A DNA stretch of 64,000 nt from Helicobacter ganmani (GTDB taxonomy: Bacteria; Campylobacterota; Campylobacteria; Campylobacterales; Helicobacteraceae). Below the pieces are notes generated by a model, which was not told the DNA's origin, ran no database searches, and saw nothing but the letters and a program-made list of their open reading frames with translations. Position numbers and translations under genes: made by a program. The stretch lies in NCBI RefSeq assembly GCF_003364315.1, contig NZ_NXLS01000006.1:1-64000 (forward strand), read 5' to 3'. Below are positions 9,501-17,808 of the stretch, piece after piece (positions within the stretch are counted from its first letter, which is position 1; each line of letters opens with the position of its first letter).

Positions 9501-9572
9501 ATCGTTTGGATAAATTTTTGGATTAATTCTTGAAATTTAGTTAAACCCACCCAGCTAAATTCTAACTTTTGC

Positions 9573-9578
9573 TATAAT
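9573..9578 (+). promoter_or_regulatory. Putative -10 box
   Basis: Perfect TATAAT 33 bases before the DsbA-like gene, in the AT-rich gap next to the receptor pseudogene. Confidence 0.5.
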
Positions 9579-9610
9579 AATACATTTTAACAAACTACAA
9601 AGGAAAATGA

Positions 9611-10264
9611 ATGCAAACAATATTGAGGTTACTTTTTGGAACATTTTTAAGCACACTCCTTGCTATGAATATGCTTTATGCAGAATCACTAAAAGAGGGC
9701 AAAGACTATATTAAGCTAAAAAATCCTCTTGATGTCCCACAAAAATCTATTGTGGAGATTTTCAATGTAGGTTGTCCGCATTGTGCCAAAATGGGCGAGC
9801 TATTACCAAAACTTTTTGCAACAATTCCACAAGAAGCCGTATTTTTACCTTACCATATCACCACAGGAAGTGCATTTAGTGCGCAAGCAAGCGAGGTTTT
9901 AGCAGTTGCAGTTTCTATTGATGAGGAACGCAATCTGACTTCAAAAGATATTGAATCTTACTTTAGACGCGCAAGCAATGCGTATTTTGACGCATTTTTC
10001 AAAACGCAAAAACATTTCAAAAACAAAGAATCTTTTATCGCTTTTGGCTTAGACGCAATGGAGATTTCACAAACAAAGTTTGAAACGCAATTAAGACACA
10101 AAGAAGTGCAAGAAAAGCTCAAAGCTTGGCAAGATTCTATCGCACAAATAGGCATTCAAAGCGTGCCTAGCTTTATTGTCAATGGCAAATACTTAATTCT
10201 AATGAATAAAGTTAAAGATTCGGAAGATTTTATTTATAAAATCAATTATTTACTTGGAATTTAA
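9611..10264 (+). CDS. DsbA-like periplasmic thiol:disulfide oxidoreductase
   Basis: 217 aa with a signal peptide (ILRLLFGTFLSTLLAMNMLYA). The thioredoxin-fold active site is CPHC near residues 55-58 (FNVGCPHCAKM), the same dipeptide as E. coli DsbA, and a cis-proline occurs in QSVPSFIVNG. Expected to introduce disulfides into exported proteins. The start ATG is preceded by AAAGGAAAATGA. It has its own TATAAT box and is probably a single gene. The lack of a DsbB next to it leaves its re-oxidant unknown. Confidence 0.85.
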   Translation: MQTILRLLFGTFLSTLLAMNMLYAESLKEGKDYIKLKNPLDVPQKSIVEIFNVGCPHCAKMGELLPKLFATIPQEAVFLPYHITTGSAFSAQASEVLAVAVSIDEERNLTSKDIESYFRRASNAYFDAFFKTQKHFKNKESFIAFGLDAMEISQTKFETQLRHKEVQEKLKAWQDSIAQIGIQSVPSFIVNGKYLILMNKVKDSEDFIYKINYLLGI

Positions 10265-10313
10265 ATTCATAAAAATTTGAAAATATCTTCACAATTTATT
10301 AACAAAGTGTCTT

Positions 10314-10319
10314 TATAAT
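10314..10319 (+). promoter_or_regulatory. Putative -10 box
   Basis: Perfect TATAAT 44 bases before the start codon of the small periplasmic protein gene. Confidence 0.5.
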
Positions 10320-10362
10320 TTCAAGTGCAATCACAAAAACAACTCAAAAATAAGGAGCAAAA

Positions 10363-10767
10363 ATGAAAACTTTGAAATTATTTGGCGCATTCGCAACTGC
10401 TGCGATTCTTTCTACTACTGCTGCAATGGCAGGTTATGACTTTGATGTCGCGGGGCAAATTTCAGCAGTAGATAACAAGAACAAAACCATTACCTTATCA
10501 GGACCGGGCGGACAACTTGTGATTAAAGTTTTACCCTACACTGAAATTAAAGGTGATGATTGTGGTGCTTTTGGACAAGATGTTTATGGCACTTTCAAAG
10601 ATTTGACCGTGGGCAAATTTGTAAAAGTTGAAGCAATTCCTTATGGTGGATACAATGCTTATGCCGATAGCAACTCAGGAGCTATCAACCCACAAACAGG
10701 TTTGCCACAAAATATGCAGCTCACCGCAAAAGAAATTGAATGGAAATGCTATCCTAGAGCTTACTAA
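10363..10767 (+). CDS. Small periplasmic protein, DUF5666-like beta-barrel
   Basis: 134 aa with a clear signal peptide (LFGAFATAAILSTTAAMAG) followed by a beta-rich domain: DFDVAGQISAVDNKNKTITLSG, then VIKVLPYTEIKGDD and LTVGKFVKVEAIPY. This strand pattern resembles DUF5666, small OB-like domains with no fixed role. Two cysteines (DDCGAF and EWKCYP) could pair, perhaps with help from the DsbA-like protein upstream. The start has a strong AAGGAG. No function can be named. Confidence 0.65.
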   Translation: MKTLKLFGAFATAAILSTTAAMAGYDFDVAGQISAVDNKNKTITLSGPGGQLVIKVLPYTEIKGDDCGAFGQDVYGTFKDLTVGKFVKVEAIPYGGYNAYADSNSGAINPQTGLPQNMQLTAKEIEWKCYPRAY

Positions 10768-11069
10768 TCTTAACGATTATTAATCCCCTTGCAAAGCCTC
10801 TTTGGCTTTTGCTCCACACCTTTTTTACAAGATTCTATGCAACAAAATCATAGTATATATGTGTAACTCCCCGCAAAGCACAAACCCAAACTAAAGAATC
10901 TCGTGGTTGAATATTTTTAATAGATTAAGATTATAGATTGCTTCCTTATGATGGCGCAGTGTAGAATTGCTATTACGAAGCCCCGTTAGAAGCTGTGGTA
11001 ATCTACAATTTTGGACTTCGTAAAATAAAAGGCAAGATTCCATCTTTATCTTACTTTAAGAAATTCTAC
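10768..11069. other. Long gap before the metal-efflux operon
   Basis: No gene is seen. The left end holds an imperfect hairpin, GCAAAGCC (10791-10798) with GGCTTTTGC (10804-10812), followed by a T run at 10821-10826 that could end the upstream transcript. Around 10932-10980 is a stretch (ATAGATTGCTTC, then TACGAAG) resembling the degenerate intergenic element seen at 26769 and 56301. Confidence 0.45.
10791..10826 (+). terminator. Possible weak terminator
   Basis: Arms GCAAAGCC and GGCTTTTGC around a five-base loop with a one-base bulge, then six T after eight bases. It is imperfect but rightly placed after the small periplasmic protein gene. Confidence 0.4.
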
Positions 11070-11111
11070 TTTATAATTATATATGAGCATTTGTTCATAT
11101 ATAATTATAAA
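11070..11111 (+). promoter_or_regulatory. ArsR/SmtB-type operator over the promoter
   Basis: A perfect 17-base inverted repeat (11070-11086 with 11095-11111) around an 8-base centre. The core ATATGAGCATTTGTTCATAT matches the 12-2-12 operator known for SmtB/ArsR repressors (ATATGAnCA-TT-TGTTCATAT) with a single mismatch. A TATAAT box at 11072-11077 lies within the left arm, and the right arm touches the ribosome site of the repressor gene, so binding would block transcription directly. Confidence 0.9.
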
Positions 11112-11121
11112 AGGAGACCTT

Positions 11122-11463
11122 ATGCCAGAAATTGACGAAAATCGCGCCAAAACCCTACAAACAATCCTGAAAACAATTCCACAAGAAGAATTGCTCTACG
11201 ACCTTGCGGAACTCTTTAAAATCTTTGGTGATTCCTCAAGGATTCGGATTCTCTCGCTTTTGCAAGTGGATAAACTCTGTGTGGGCGAAATTTCTCATTT
11301 GTTAAACCTCTCGCAAAGTGCAGTTTCTCATCAACTAAGAATCCTGCGCCAAGCGCGTCTTGTGCGCTACCAAAAAATCGGCAAAGAAGTATTTTATTCA
11401 CTAGATGATGACCATATTGAAAAGATTTTCAATCAAGGTTTAGAGCATATTCAAGAAATGTGA
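11122..11463 (+). CDS. SmtB/CzrA-type zinc-sensing ArsR-family repressor
   Basis: 113-aa winged-helix repressor. The recognition helix is LSQSAVSHQLRILRQARLV, and the metal motif region DKLCVGEI has one Cys, as in SmtB. The C-terminal helix holds D96-x-H98 and H109-x2-E112, with exactly the spacing of the zinc alpha-5 site of SmtB. Zinc, cobalt or cadmium would release it from DNA. The ATG at 11122 has AAGGAG five bases upstream; an in-frame ATG at 11083 lies inside the operator and is unlikely. Eight bases separate it from the efflux ATPase gene. Confidence 0.9.
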   Translation: MPEIDENRAKTLQTILKTIPQEELLYDLAELFKIFGDSSRIRILSLLQVDKLCVGEISHLLNLSQSAVSHQLRILRQARLVRYQKIGKEVFYSLDDDHIEKIFNQGLEHIQEM

Positions 11464-11471
11464 GGAAAAAG

Positions 11472-13403
11472 ATGAACTGCTACAACAATCAATGCGAAAC
11501 TATCTATGCAAAATCCAAAGAAAAATTTCTCCACCAAACCTTTTTTATCGGCGCAATCTTGCTCTATTGTGTTGCGCTTTTGGTGGATTTAGAAATCTTA
11601 AGATTCCATTTAAATCCTCTGATTTTAACTTTCCTCTTTGTTTTTTGTTATTTCACTTTGGGTTTTGGAATCCTAAAAGAAGCTTTTAGAAGTCTTATTA
11701 AGCGGGAATATTTTAATGAAAACACTTTAATGGCACTTGCAAGTTTGAGTGCTTTTGGTATCGGCGAGAGTGCGGAAGCCGTAGCGATTCTAATCTTTTA
11801 TCGCATTGGCGAAAGTCTGCAAGAACGCGTTGTAGAAAAAGCCAAAACGCAGATTCGCTCCCTAAGCGCATTAAAAATAGAAAGTGCGAGAATCCTGCGC
11901 GAGAATACACAAATCTCCATTTCTCCACAAGAGATTCAAGCAGGTGATAGACTTATCGTATTTGCTGGAGAAAGAATACCAGCTGATGGCAAAATCGTCC
12001 AAGGCGAAAGTAATCTTGACAACTCCGCACTCAATGGAGAATCTATCCCACAAAATGTAAAAGTCGGGGATATGGTTTTCTCTGGTGGGATTAATTTAGA
12101 TGGAATCTTGCATATCCAAGCAACACAAAATTACGCAAACTCCACCTTTAGCAAGATTCTACAACTCATTGAAGAGGGCAATGCACAAAAAAGTCGCAGC
12201 GAGGAATTTATCACAAAATTTGCTCGCTATTATACGCTCATTGTTACGCTCTTAGCCTTTGGAATCGCACTTATTCCGACATTGTATCTTTGGGCTTTGG
12301 GGGCAGATTTCACAGAAACATTCCAAACTTGGTCTTATCGGGGGATTATTTTCTTGGTCGTCTCTTGCCCTTGCGCACTCGTGATTTCTATCCCTCTTAC
12401 TTTTTTTGCCTCTTTGGGTAAAGCCTCTGAAATGGGGATTTTGATTAAAGGCTCAAGCTATCTTGAATCACTAAATTTTGCGCAAACCATTGTATTGGAC
12501 AAAACAGGCACGCTCACAAAAGGCACGCTCACCCTAAAAGAAATCCGAAGTTATACCTCTTATGATGAAAATTTTATCTTAGAAAAAGCGCAAGAGCTAG
12601 AATCGCATTCTAATCACCCAATTGCCAAAGCTATTTTAAACAACAAGATTCCACAAAAAAATCAAGACACGCAAGAAATCAAAAATCTTAAAGAACACGC
12701 AGGCGGAGGAATCAGCGCAACAATTGGAGGACAAGCTTTCGCACTTGGCAATGCGCGCTTCATAGAATCCCTTACCAAAACCAACATTCAAGACAAACAA
12801 AGCGCGAAATGTCAAGTTTTTTTAAGCCTCGAAAACGAAATCATCGGCTCCATACTTCTTGAAGACACGCTCAAAGAAGAAGCTAAGGAGGCGTTAGAGA
12901 AGCTAAAAATGCGCGAAATGGAGTGCGTGTGCCTAAGCGGAGACAAGCAAAGTGTAGCACAAGAAGTCGCAAAGAAAGTTGGAATCAGCGAGGTTTATGC
13001 GGAATTGCTACCAAACGAAAAAGTTGAGCATTTACAAAAGATTCTAATGGAACAAAAGGCGCAAGGTAAAAAGGTAATTTTCGTAGGAGATGGAATCAAT
13101 GACGCACCCTCTTTGGCATTAAGTGATATTGGAATCGCAATGGGAAAAGTCGGTAGTGATGTCGCGTTAGAGGGAGCAGATATTGTCATTATGGACGATG
13201 ATTTAAACAAGATTCCACTTGTTTTACAAATCGCAGGCAGGACACGAAAGATTTTGTGGGAAAACATTATTTTCGCGCTTGGCACAAAAGTACTGATTAT
13301 GATACTTGGCACACTTGGAATCGCGAATTTATGGCTTGCTCTTTTTGGAGATGTGGGAGTGGCATTGCTCGCCCTTCTCAACGCCAAGCGCGCAATCCAC
13401 TAA
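11472..13403 (+). CDS. zntA: Zn/Cd-exporting P1B-type ATPase
   Basis: ATP-driven export of divalent soft metals across the inner membrane. Seen: membrane metal site SCPCALVIS, phosphorylation site DKTGTLTKGTL, HP motif SHSNHPIAKAI, and hinge VGDGINDAPSLA. About 644 aa, with no full N-terminal heavy-metal domain: only a short MNCYNNQC Cys pair precedes the first helices. CadA would be an equally good name. The start is the ATG at 11472 with AGGA upstream, not the GTG at 11460. Forms an operon with the repressor, so metal induction follows from the operator. Confidence 0.93.
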   Translation: MNCYNNQCETIYAKSKEKFLHQTFFIGAILLYCVALLVDLEILRFHLNPLILTFLFVFCYFTLGFGILKEAFRSLIKREYFNENTLMALASLSAFGIGESAEAVAILIFYRIGESLQERVVEKAKTQIRSLSALKIESARILRENTQISISPQEIQAGDRLIVFAGERIPADGKIVQGESNLDNSALNGESIPQNVKVGDMVFSGGINLDGILHIQATQNYANSTFSKILQLIEEGNAQKSRSEEFITKFARYYTLIVTLLAFGIALIPTLYLWALGADFTETFQTWSYRGIIFLVVSCPCALVISIPLTFFASLGKASEMGILIKGSSYLESLNFAQTIVLDKTGTLTKGTLTLKEIRSYTSYDENFILEKAQELESHSNHPIAKAILNNKIPQKNQDTQEIKNLKEHAGGGISATIGGQAFALGNARFIESLTKTNIQDKQSAKCQVFLSLENEIIGSILLEDTLKEEAKEALEKLKMREMECVCLSGDKQSVAQEVAKKVGISEVYAELLPNEKVEHLQKILMEQKAQGKKVIFVGDGINDAPSLALSDIGIAMGKVGSDVALEGADIVIMDDDLNKIPLVLQIAGRTRKILWENIIFALGTKVLIMILGTLGIANLWLALFGDVGVALLALLNAKRAIH

Positions 13404-13418
13404 AAATATGTTATAATC

Positions 13419-13832
13419 TTGGTTTATTTTCTAAAAAGGTTATACTACATTAAAAAGGTTGTTGAAAATTTTATAAGGGAAAATTATAGAATTTGGGAAA
13501 AGAGCAAAAATGACTTTAGGGCAAAAAACTTAAAGTGCCCCCTAACGACAGATGAAATAGGGGATAAAAATTTCAATTTTATCTTTTGTCTTAGAAATGT
13601 AACTATCAGGGGCGAGGATATTTTATTTTTTGAAGCCTATCTTTATCGTGATGTTCCAAAAGATCCAAAAAAATACTTTAGAAGTCTTTTGCTAGAGGTA
13701 GGCAATTCTGATTTAAAAATAGGTGGGATTGTCGGATTCTTAACGAGAATCCGAAGCAACTGCAATGGCTTTTTGGAAGACTCTCAAGCCAAAGCAGACA
13801 AACTTTTATTACGTTACATTAATGGCGTGTGA
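13419..13832 (+). CDS. Hypothetical protein
   Basis: An open frame of up to 137 aa, basic, with no signal peptide and no recognised motif. The C-terminus (RIRSNCNGFLEDSQAKADKLLLRYINGV) looks protein-like and the frame has no stop from 13404. The start is unclear: the TTG at 13419 has no ribosome site and a TATAAT at 13412-13417 lies almost on it. It could be a 5'-truncated gene. It is not known whether it belongs with the upstream metal operon. Confidence 0.5.
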   Translation: MVYFLKRLYYIKKVVENFIRENYRIWEKSKNDFRAKNLKCPLTTDEIGDKNFNFIFCLRNVTIRGEDILFFEAYLYRDVPKDPKKYFRSLLLEVGNSDLKIGGIVGFLTRIRSNCNGFLEDSQAKADKLLLRYINGV

Positions 13833-13960
13833 TAAAATCTTTCACATAAAACCAATCACACATTATAGATTTCTGTTTTTCGTAAAGTCATTCTATAAAG
13901 ATTCAAACAAATCTCACAAATATTGCTTAACTTCCCTTTGTGTTTAAAGATTGGAGAACG

Positions 13961-13990
13961 CAATAAGGCATTCTACAAATTGCCTTATTG
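13961..13990. terminator. Hairpin between convergent genes
   Basis: A perfect 10-base inverted repeat, CAATAAGGCA and TGCCTTATTG, around a 10-base loop, between the hypothetical gene and the convergent dehydrogenase gene. No T run follows on the plus strand, so termination is only probable. Confidence 0.5.
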
Positions 13991-14007
13991 GGTATCTATT
14001 AAATACA

Positions 14008-15261
14008 TTAGAGTCTCCCACTTACCTGCTCTTTTGGCAAGATTCCTTTCAAATCATACACAACCACTTTCCCACGATTTTTAAAATCTAATGCCTTAAA
14101 CTCGTTATGTGCAACTGCAACAATCACAGCCTTGTAATCTTGCAATCTAAATTTTTCCATTTCTTGCAAAAATAGCCCATATTCCCTTTTGACCTCCTCC
14201 GTATCTGCCCACGGGTCATAAACCTCCACATTGCATTCAAAATCTTGTAATTCTCTAATTACATCTACGACACGAGAATTACGAATATCTGGGCAGTTTT
14301 CTTTGAAAGTAATCCCAAGAATCGCAACTTTGCTTCCCACGATTTGGTGCGCATTTTTAACCATTAGCTTAATCACGCGTTCGGCAACCACAACCCCCAT
14401 ATTATCATTAATATGACGTCCAGCTAGAATCACTTGCGAATGATAGCCTAGAGATTCCGCCTTGTGCGTGAGATAATAAGGATCTACGCCAATACAATGT
14501 CCGCCGACAAGCCCCGGACGAAAGGGTAAGAAATTCCACTTGCTCCCTGCTGCTTCTAGCACTTCTAAGGTATCAATCCCTAGTTTTTCAAAAATCAATG
14601 CAAGCTCATTCACAAAGGCGATATTAATGTCTCTTTGCGAATTCTCAATGACTTTTGCTGCCTCTGCAACTTTGATACTTGGTGCTTTGTGCGTGCCAGC
14701 CGTGATAATGCTTGCATAAAGCGCATTCACTTCCTCTGCAACTTGCAGTGTAGAGCCACTTGTTACTTTTTTGATATTGGGCAAGCGGTGGGCTTTATCT
14801 CCGGGATTAATGCGCTCGGGCGAATATCCGCAGAAAAAATCCACATTAAACTTTAGCCCGCTTGTTTGCTCCAAAATCGGCACACAATCCTCCTCTGTAC
14901 AGCCCGGATAAACCGTGCTTTCATAAATCACAATATCGCCTTTTTTCAAGACTTTTCCCACGCTGCTAGAGGCTTTTTGCAAAGGCGTTAAATCGGGCTT
15001 ATTATAGTTGTCAATCGGTGTTGGCACGGTAACAATAAAAATCTGTGCTTCTCTTAAATCCTCCAAATCAGTTGTAAAATGCAAATGTTTAGCACTCTTA
15101 AGTTCGGATTCCTCTACCTCTAATGTGCGGTCATAACCGCTCTTTAGCTCCTCAATGCGTTTCGCAAAAATATCAAAGCCTAGCACTTTATAAGTTTTGC
15201 CAAATTCTACCGCTAGGGGCAATCCAACATATCCAAGTCCAATCACAGCAAGAGTTTTCAT
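14008..15261 (-). CDS. UDP-N-acetylhexosamine 6-dehydrogenase (WbpO/TviB type)
   Basis: Oxidises a nucleotide-linked HexNAc to the uronic acid in two NAD-dependent steps, for O-antigen or capsule. The N-terminal Rossmann motif is [16 protein letters not shown]. The catalytic Cys lies in [14 protein letters not shown], the form typical of WbpO/TviB-type enzymes rather than of simple UDP-glucose dehydrogenases. A C-terminal UDP-binding domain follows, with [14 protein letters not shown]. Length 417 aa is normal. It stands alone on the minus strand between two hairpin- or repeat-bearing gaps. The exact sugar cannot be read from sequence. Confidence 0.85.
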   Translation of the reverse strand: MKTLAVIGLGYVGLPLAVEFGKTYKVLGFDIFAKRIEELKSGYDRTLEVEESELKSAKHLHFTTDLEDLREAQIFIVTVPTPIDNYNKPDLTPLQKASSSVGKVLKKGDIVIYESTVYPGCTEEDCVPILEQTSGLKFNVDFFCGYSPERINPGDKAHRLPNIKKVTSGSTLQVAEEVNALYASIITAGTHKAPSIKVAEAAKVIENSQRDINIAFVNELALIFEKLGIDTLEVLEAAGSKWNFLPFRPGLVGGHCIGVDPYYLTHKAESLGYHSQVILAGRHINDNMGVVVAERVIKLMVKNAHQIVGSKVAILGITFKENCPDIRNSRVVDVIRELQDFECNVEVYDPWADTEEVKREYGLFLQEMEKFRLQDYKAVIVAVAHNEFKALDFKNRGKVVVYDLKGILPKEQVSGRL

Positions 15262-15381
15262 TCGTTTCCTTTATCCATAAATTTGAGTAAAATTTTATCT
15301 ACTTTTTCTAAACACATTCTAAACTTTCTCTTTAAGATTCCATTAAAATTTTTATTGTTTTGCTTTATGAATTCCAAAGAT

Positions 15382-15424
15382 ATGGATTGCCACGCAGTTT
15401 TATAAAATACTTGCAAGAACAAAA
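15382..15424. repeat. Degenerate dispersed intergenic element, copy 1
   Basis: ATGGATTGCCACG then about 15 bases, then TTGCAAGAACAAAA. It shares its ends and spacing with the copy at 26769-26807. It lies in the 236-base gap between the dehydrogenase and moeA, which shows no other feature. Confidence 0.4.
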
Positions 15425-15497
15425 GTTAGATAAATTACCGCATTGTGCATAACGAAATCCCTCAAGACAAAATGCGCACTATAAGAACACAATAAAA

Positions 15498-16736
15498 TCA
15501 CAATCCATTGATAAAATCTGCTTCCTCTGCGCCAAATTCCATTTGAAAAGGTAATACCTTTAAGATTTCACCCTCCACAATAGAATCCCGTGATACATCA
15601 AATACCACCAACGCATTGCCCAAAGCCATAGGCATAACCTCGCTAGAACCATATTTGCCACCCTTGACAAAACTAACACAATCCCCTCGTATTTTTGCAA
15701 GCACTGCCTCTGTGCGACTTTTGCGCGGGAGATTGTGTGCCGATTTGAACAATAAAAATTGCGGATAATGCGCACTTGCTCCGCTTAATTGACGCAAAAA
15801 CGGCACGATGAGCAAACGCAACAAAACCGCTCCTGCTAGAGGATTTCCGGGGAGAGCAACGATAAACTTAGAATCCAATTTAGCAACCATAATCGGCTTT
15901 CCGGGCTTGATTTGCACGCCACTTAACACCATTTGTGCTCCACTTTGCTCCAAAACTTCTCGGATAAAGTCTGCTTCTCCCTTGCTTGCGCCACCACTTG
16001 TAAAAATCACATCACTTGGGGATTCTAATGCCCTCTTGATAACATTCTGATTATCGCTTAGGATTCCCCCATAATGGCTACCAAAACCATAGCTTTTAAG
16101 AATTGCTTGAATCATTGTGGAATTAGAATTATAAATCTGATAAGAATCCGCTTGCTCCCATATTTCCTTTAGCTCATCACCACTCGCAAACACATTAATC
16201 TTCAATGGAGCAAAGACTTTCACATAACTTATCCCTTGCGTGGCAAGCAAAGTCAAAGAATCGGCACTCAAAGTCGCGCCTTTTTCTAAAAGCACAGAAT
16301 CGCGTGCGACCTCCTCACCGCATTTGCGAATATTCGCTCCTTTTTTGAGATTCTGCGGGGCAAGAATTTGCTCTGTGTTTTCAAATCCTCCCTCAATCTC
16401 CTCAAAAGGCACGACACAATCCGCTCCATTAGGCACTTTTGCACCTGTCATAATCTTGGCACATTCCAAGTCTCCCAAATCCACTTCCGCGCAATCTCCC
16501 GCAAAAATCTTTGATTGGATTTTCAATTTTTTGCCTGCATTTGCAACTTTTAACGCATAGCCGTCCATTGCGGAATTATCAAAGCGAGGCAGAGAAATTT
16601 TAGCACAAATCGTTTCTGCCAAGATTCTATCTTGCGCCTCTAAAAGCGGTAAAACCTCTATGTGCCTATGGAATTCCTGTGTGGCATTGCGCAAGGATTC
16701 TATGGCAGTTTTTAGGTTTTGAGGTTCTTTTTTCAT
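15498..16736 (-). CDS. moeA: Molybdopterin molybdenumtransferase MoeA
   Basis: Inserts molybdate into adenylated molybdopterin to give active Mo cofactor. Seen: an N-terminal RILAETICAKISLPRFDNSAMDGYAL block (MoeA signature), TGAKVPNGADCVVPFE, FTSGGASKGEADFI and LPGNPLAGAVL from the MoCF-binding domain, and a C-terminal domain IV. 412 aa is normal. It is the last gene of the minus-strand selA-selB-NifS-like-moeA run, 19 bases after the preceding gene. The grouping fits maturation of a Mo- and selenocysteine-containing formate dehydrogenase. Confidence 0.93.
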   Translation of the reverse strand: MKKEPQNLKTAIESLRNATQEFHRHIEVLPLLEAQDRILAETICAKISLPRFDNSAMDGYALKVANAGKKLKIQSKIFAGDCAEVDLGDLECAKIMTGAKVPNGADCVVPFEEIEGGFENTEQILAPQNLKKGANIRKCGEEVARDSVLLEKGATLSADSLTLLATQGISYVKVFAPLKINVFASGDELKEIWEQADSYQIYNSNSTMIQAILKSYGFGSHYGGILSDNQNVIKRALESPSDVIFTSGGASKGEADFIREVLEQSGAQMVLSGVQIKPGKPIMVAKLDSKFIVALPGNPLAGAVLLRLLIVPFLRQLSGASAHYPQFLLFKSAHNLPRKSRTEAVLAKIRGDCVSFVKGGKYGSSEVMPMALGNALVVFDVSRDSIVEGEILKVLPFQMEFGAEEADFINGL

Positions 16737-16755
16737 TTCTTTTCCTTAAAAATTC

Positions 16756-17799
16756 TTAGCCCAAAGCTCTTAATTGTGCATATTTTTTCGCAATTTTTTG
16801 GGCAATCTGTGGAATCAAACTTGGAGAAATATCTAAAAAGCTAAGGCTTAACAGCTCTCTTGACTGCTCTTGTGTGTATCCCATTTCACGCAAGACAAAA
16901 GAGGGGCGCGCAAAGCCAAAAAGGCATTCTTGCCCATTGATGACATTAAGACCATCAAAAAGCAAACTCTGAATTAGATTCCGCGCTTTGATACCCTTTA
17001 ACCCCAAAGGCAAAGTATTAGGAGGCGTTGGGTAAAAACAATAACAACTCTCGCGTAATCCCATTTTTCTTAAATTCGCTTTTAAAGCATTAAAAAAATC
17101 GTGCGCCAAGTTGCTTGAAAATCTACTTGCCGCAGATTTTGCACAAGAAGTCTTTAGCGCAATAGCTTGCCTAAAAACATCATAAAGATGCTGAATCTCC
17201 AAATAAATATTAGAGATTCCATCAAGCTGATTGGCTGCTAGCACGCCAAAAGGGCGCATAATACCCAAATTCTCACCATTAAGCAACATTATATCTGCCT
17301 TTGGCAAGGGTAGATTCAAGGCAACTGCATAGCTAATATCCACAACTTTTAATACATTTTGCGGTAGCGATTCTATGGGGTTTAGCGTCAAAATATCTTC
17401 ATTAATGAGCGGTAGAATAAAACAATCTACGCCTTTATCCAATGCCGCATTAATGGAATCTTGGTTGATACTTCCACTGACAAAATCCGGCACAAGCGGA
17501 AAAATATTTTCTTTGTGCGGAGAATGCAAATAGGCACAATACAACATATTGTGGCTTGAAAGCGCAAGGGCGACTTTAAAATGCTTGCAAAGATTGTCAA
17601 GCAAGCAATAAAAAGATTCTACATTAAAGCTGAAGGGACGCACGATGCTCATACCCAAAAGAGCACAAAGTGCTTGGGCGTCTTTGAGAATCTCTTGCGA
17701 ATGTGTAGGCGTGATAGACGGATAATTCACACTCTTAAGTTGGATTAAATGCTGATTTAATTCCGCATTTAATGGAGGATTTTGCAACCTATCTAGCAT
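16756..17799 (-). CDS. Degenerate NifS/cysteine desulfurase-like protein of the sel operon
   Basis: 347 aa with weak fold-type I PLP features. The stretch VDISYAVALNLPLPKADIMLLNGENLGIMRPFG aligns by eye with the cysteine desulfurase segment ending in SGHKxxGPxG, but the PLP lysine position holds Asn177 (NGEN). The active-site cysteine region appears kept: GQECLFGFARPSFVLREMGY resembles the SGSAC...PSHVLxAMG block, with Cys292. It lies 9 bases after selB and 19 before moeA. It may carry or hand over selenium or sulfur without PLP chemistry; this is inference. It could also be a conserved sel-operon protein of unknown role. Confidence 0.6.
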   Translation of the reverse strand: MLDRLQNPPLNAELNQHLIQLKSVNYPSITPTHSQEILKDAQALCALLGMSIVRPFSFNVESFYCLLDNLCKHFKVALALSSHNMLYCAYLHSPHKENIFPLVPDFVSGSINQDSINAALDKGVDCFILPLINEDILTLNPIESLPQNVLKVVDISYAVALNLPLPKADIMLLNGENLGIMRPFGVLAANQLDGISNIYLEIQHLYDVFRQAIALKTSCAKSAASRFSSNLAHDFFNALKANLRKMGLRESCYCFYPTPPNTLPLGLKGIKARNLIQSLLFDGLNVINGQECLFGFARPSFVLREMGYTQEQSRELLSLSFLDISPSLIPQIAQKIAKKYAQLRALG

Positions 17800-17808
17800 T
17801 TTAGTTCA

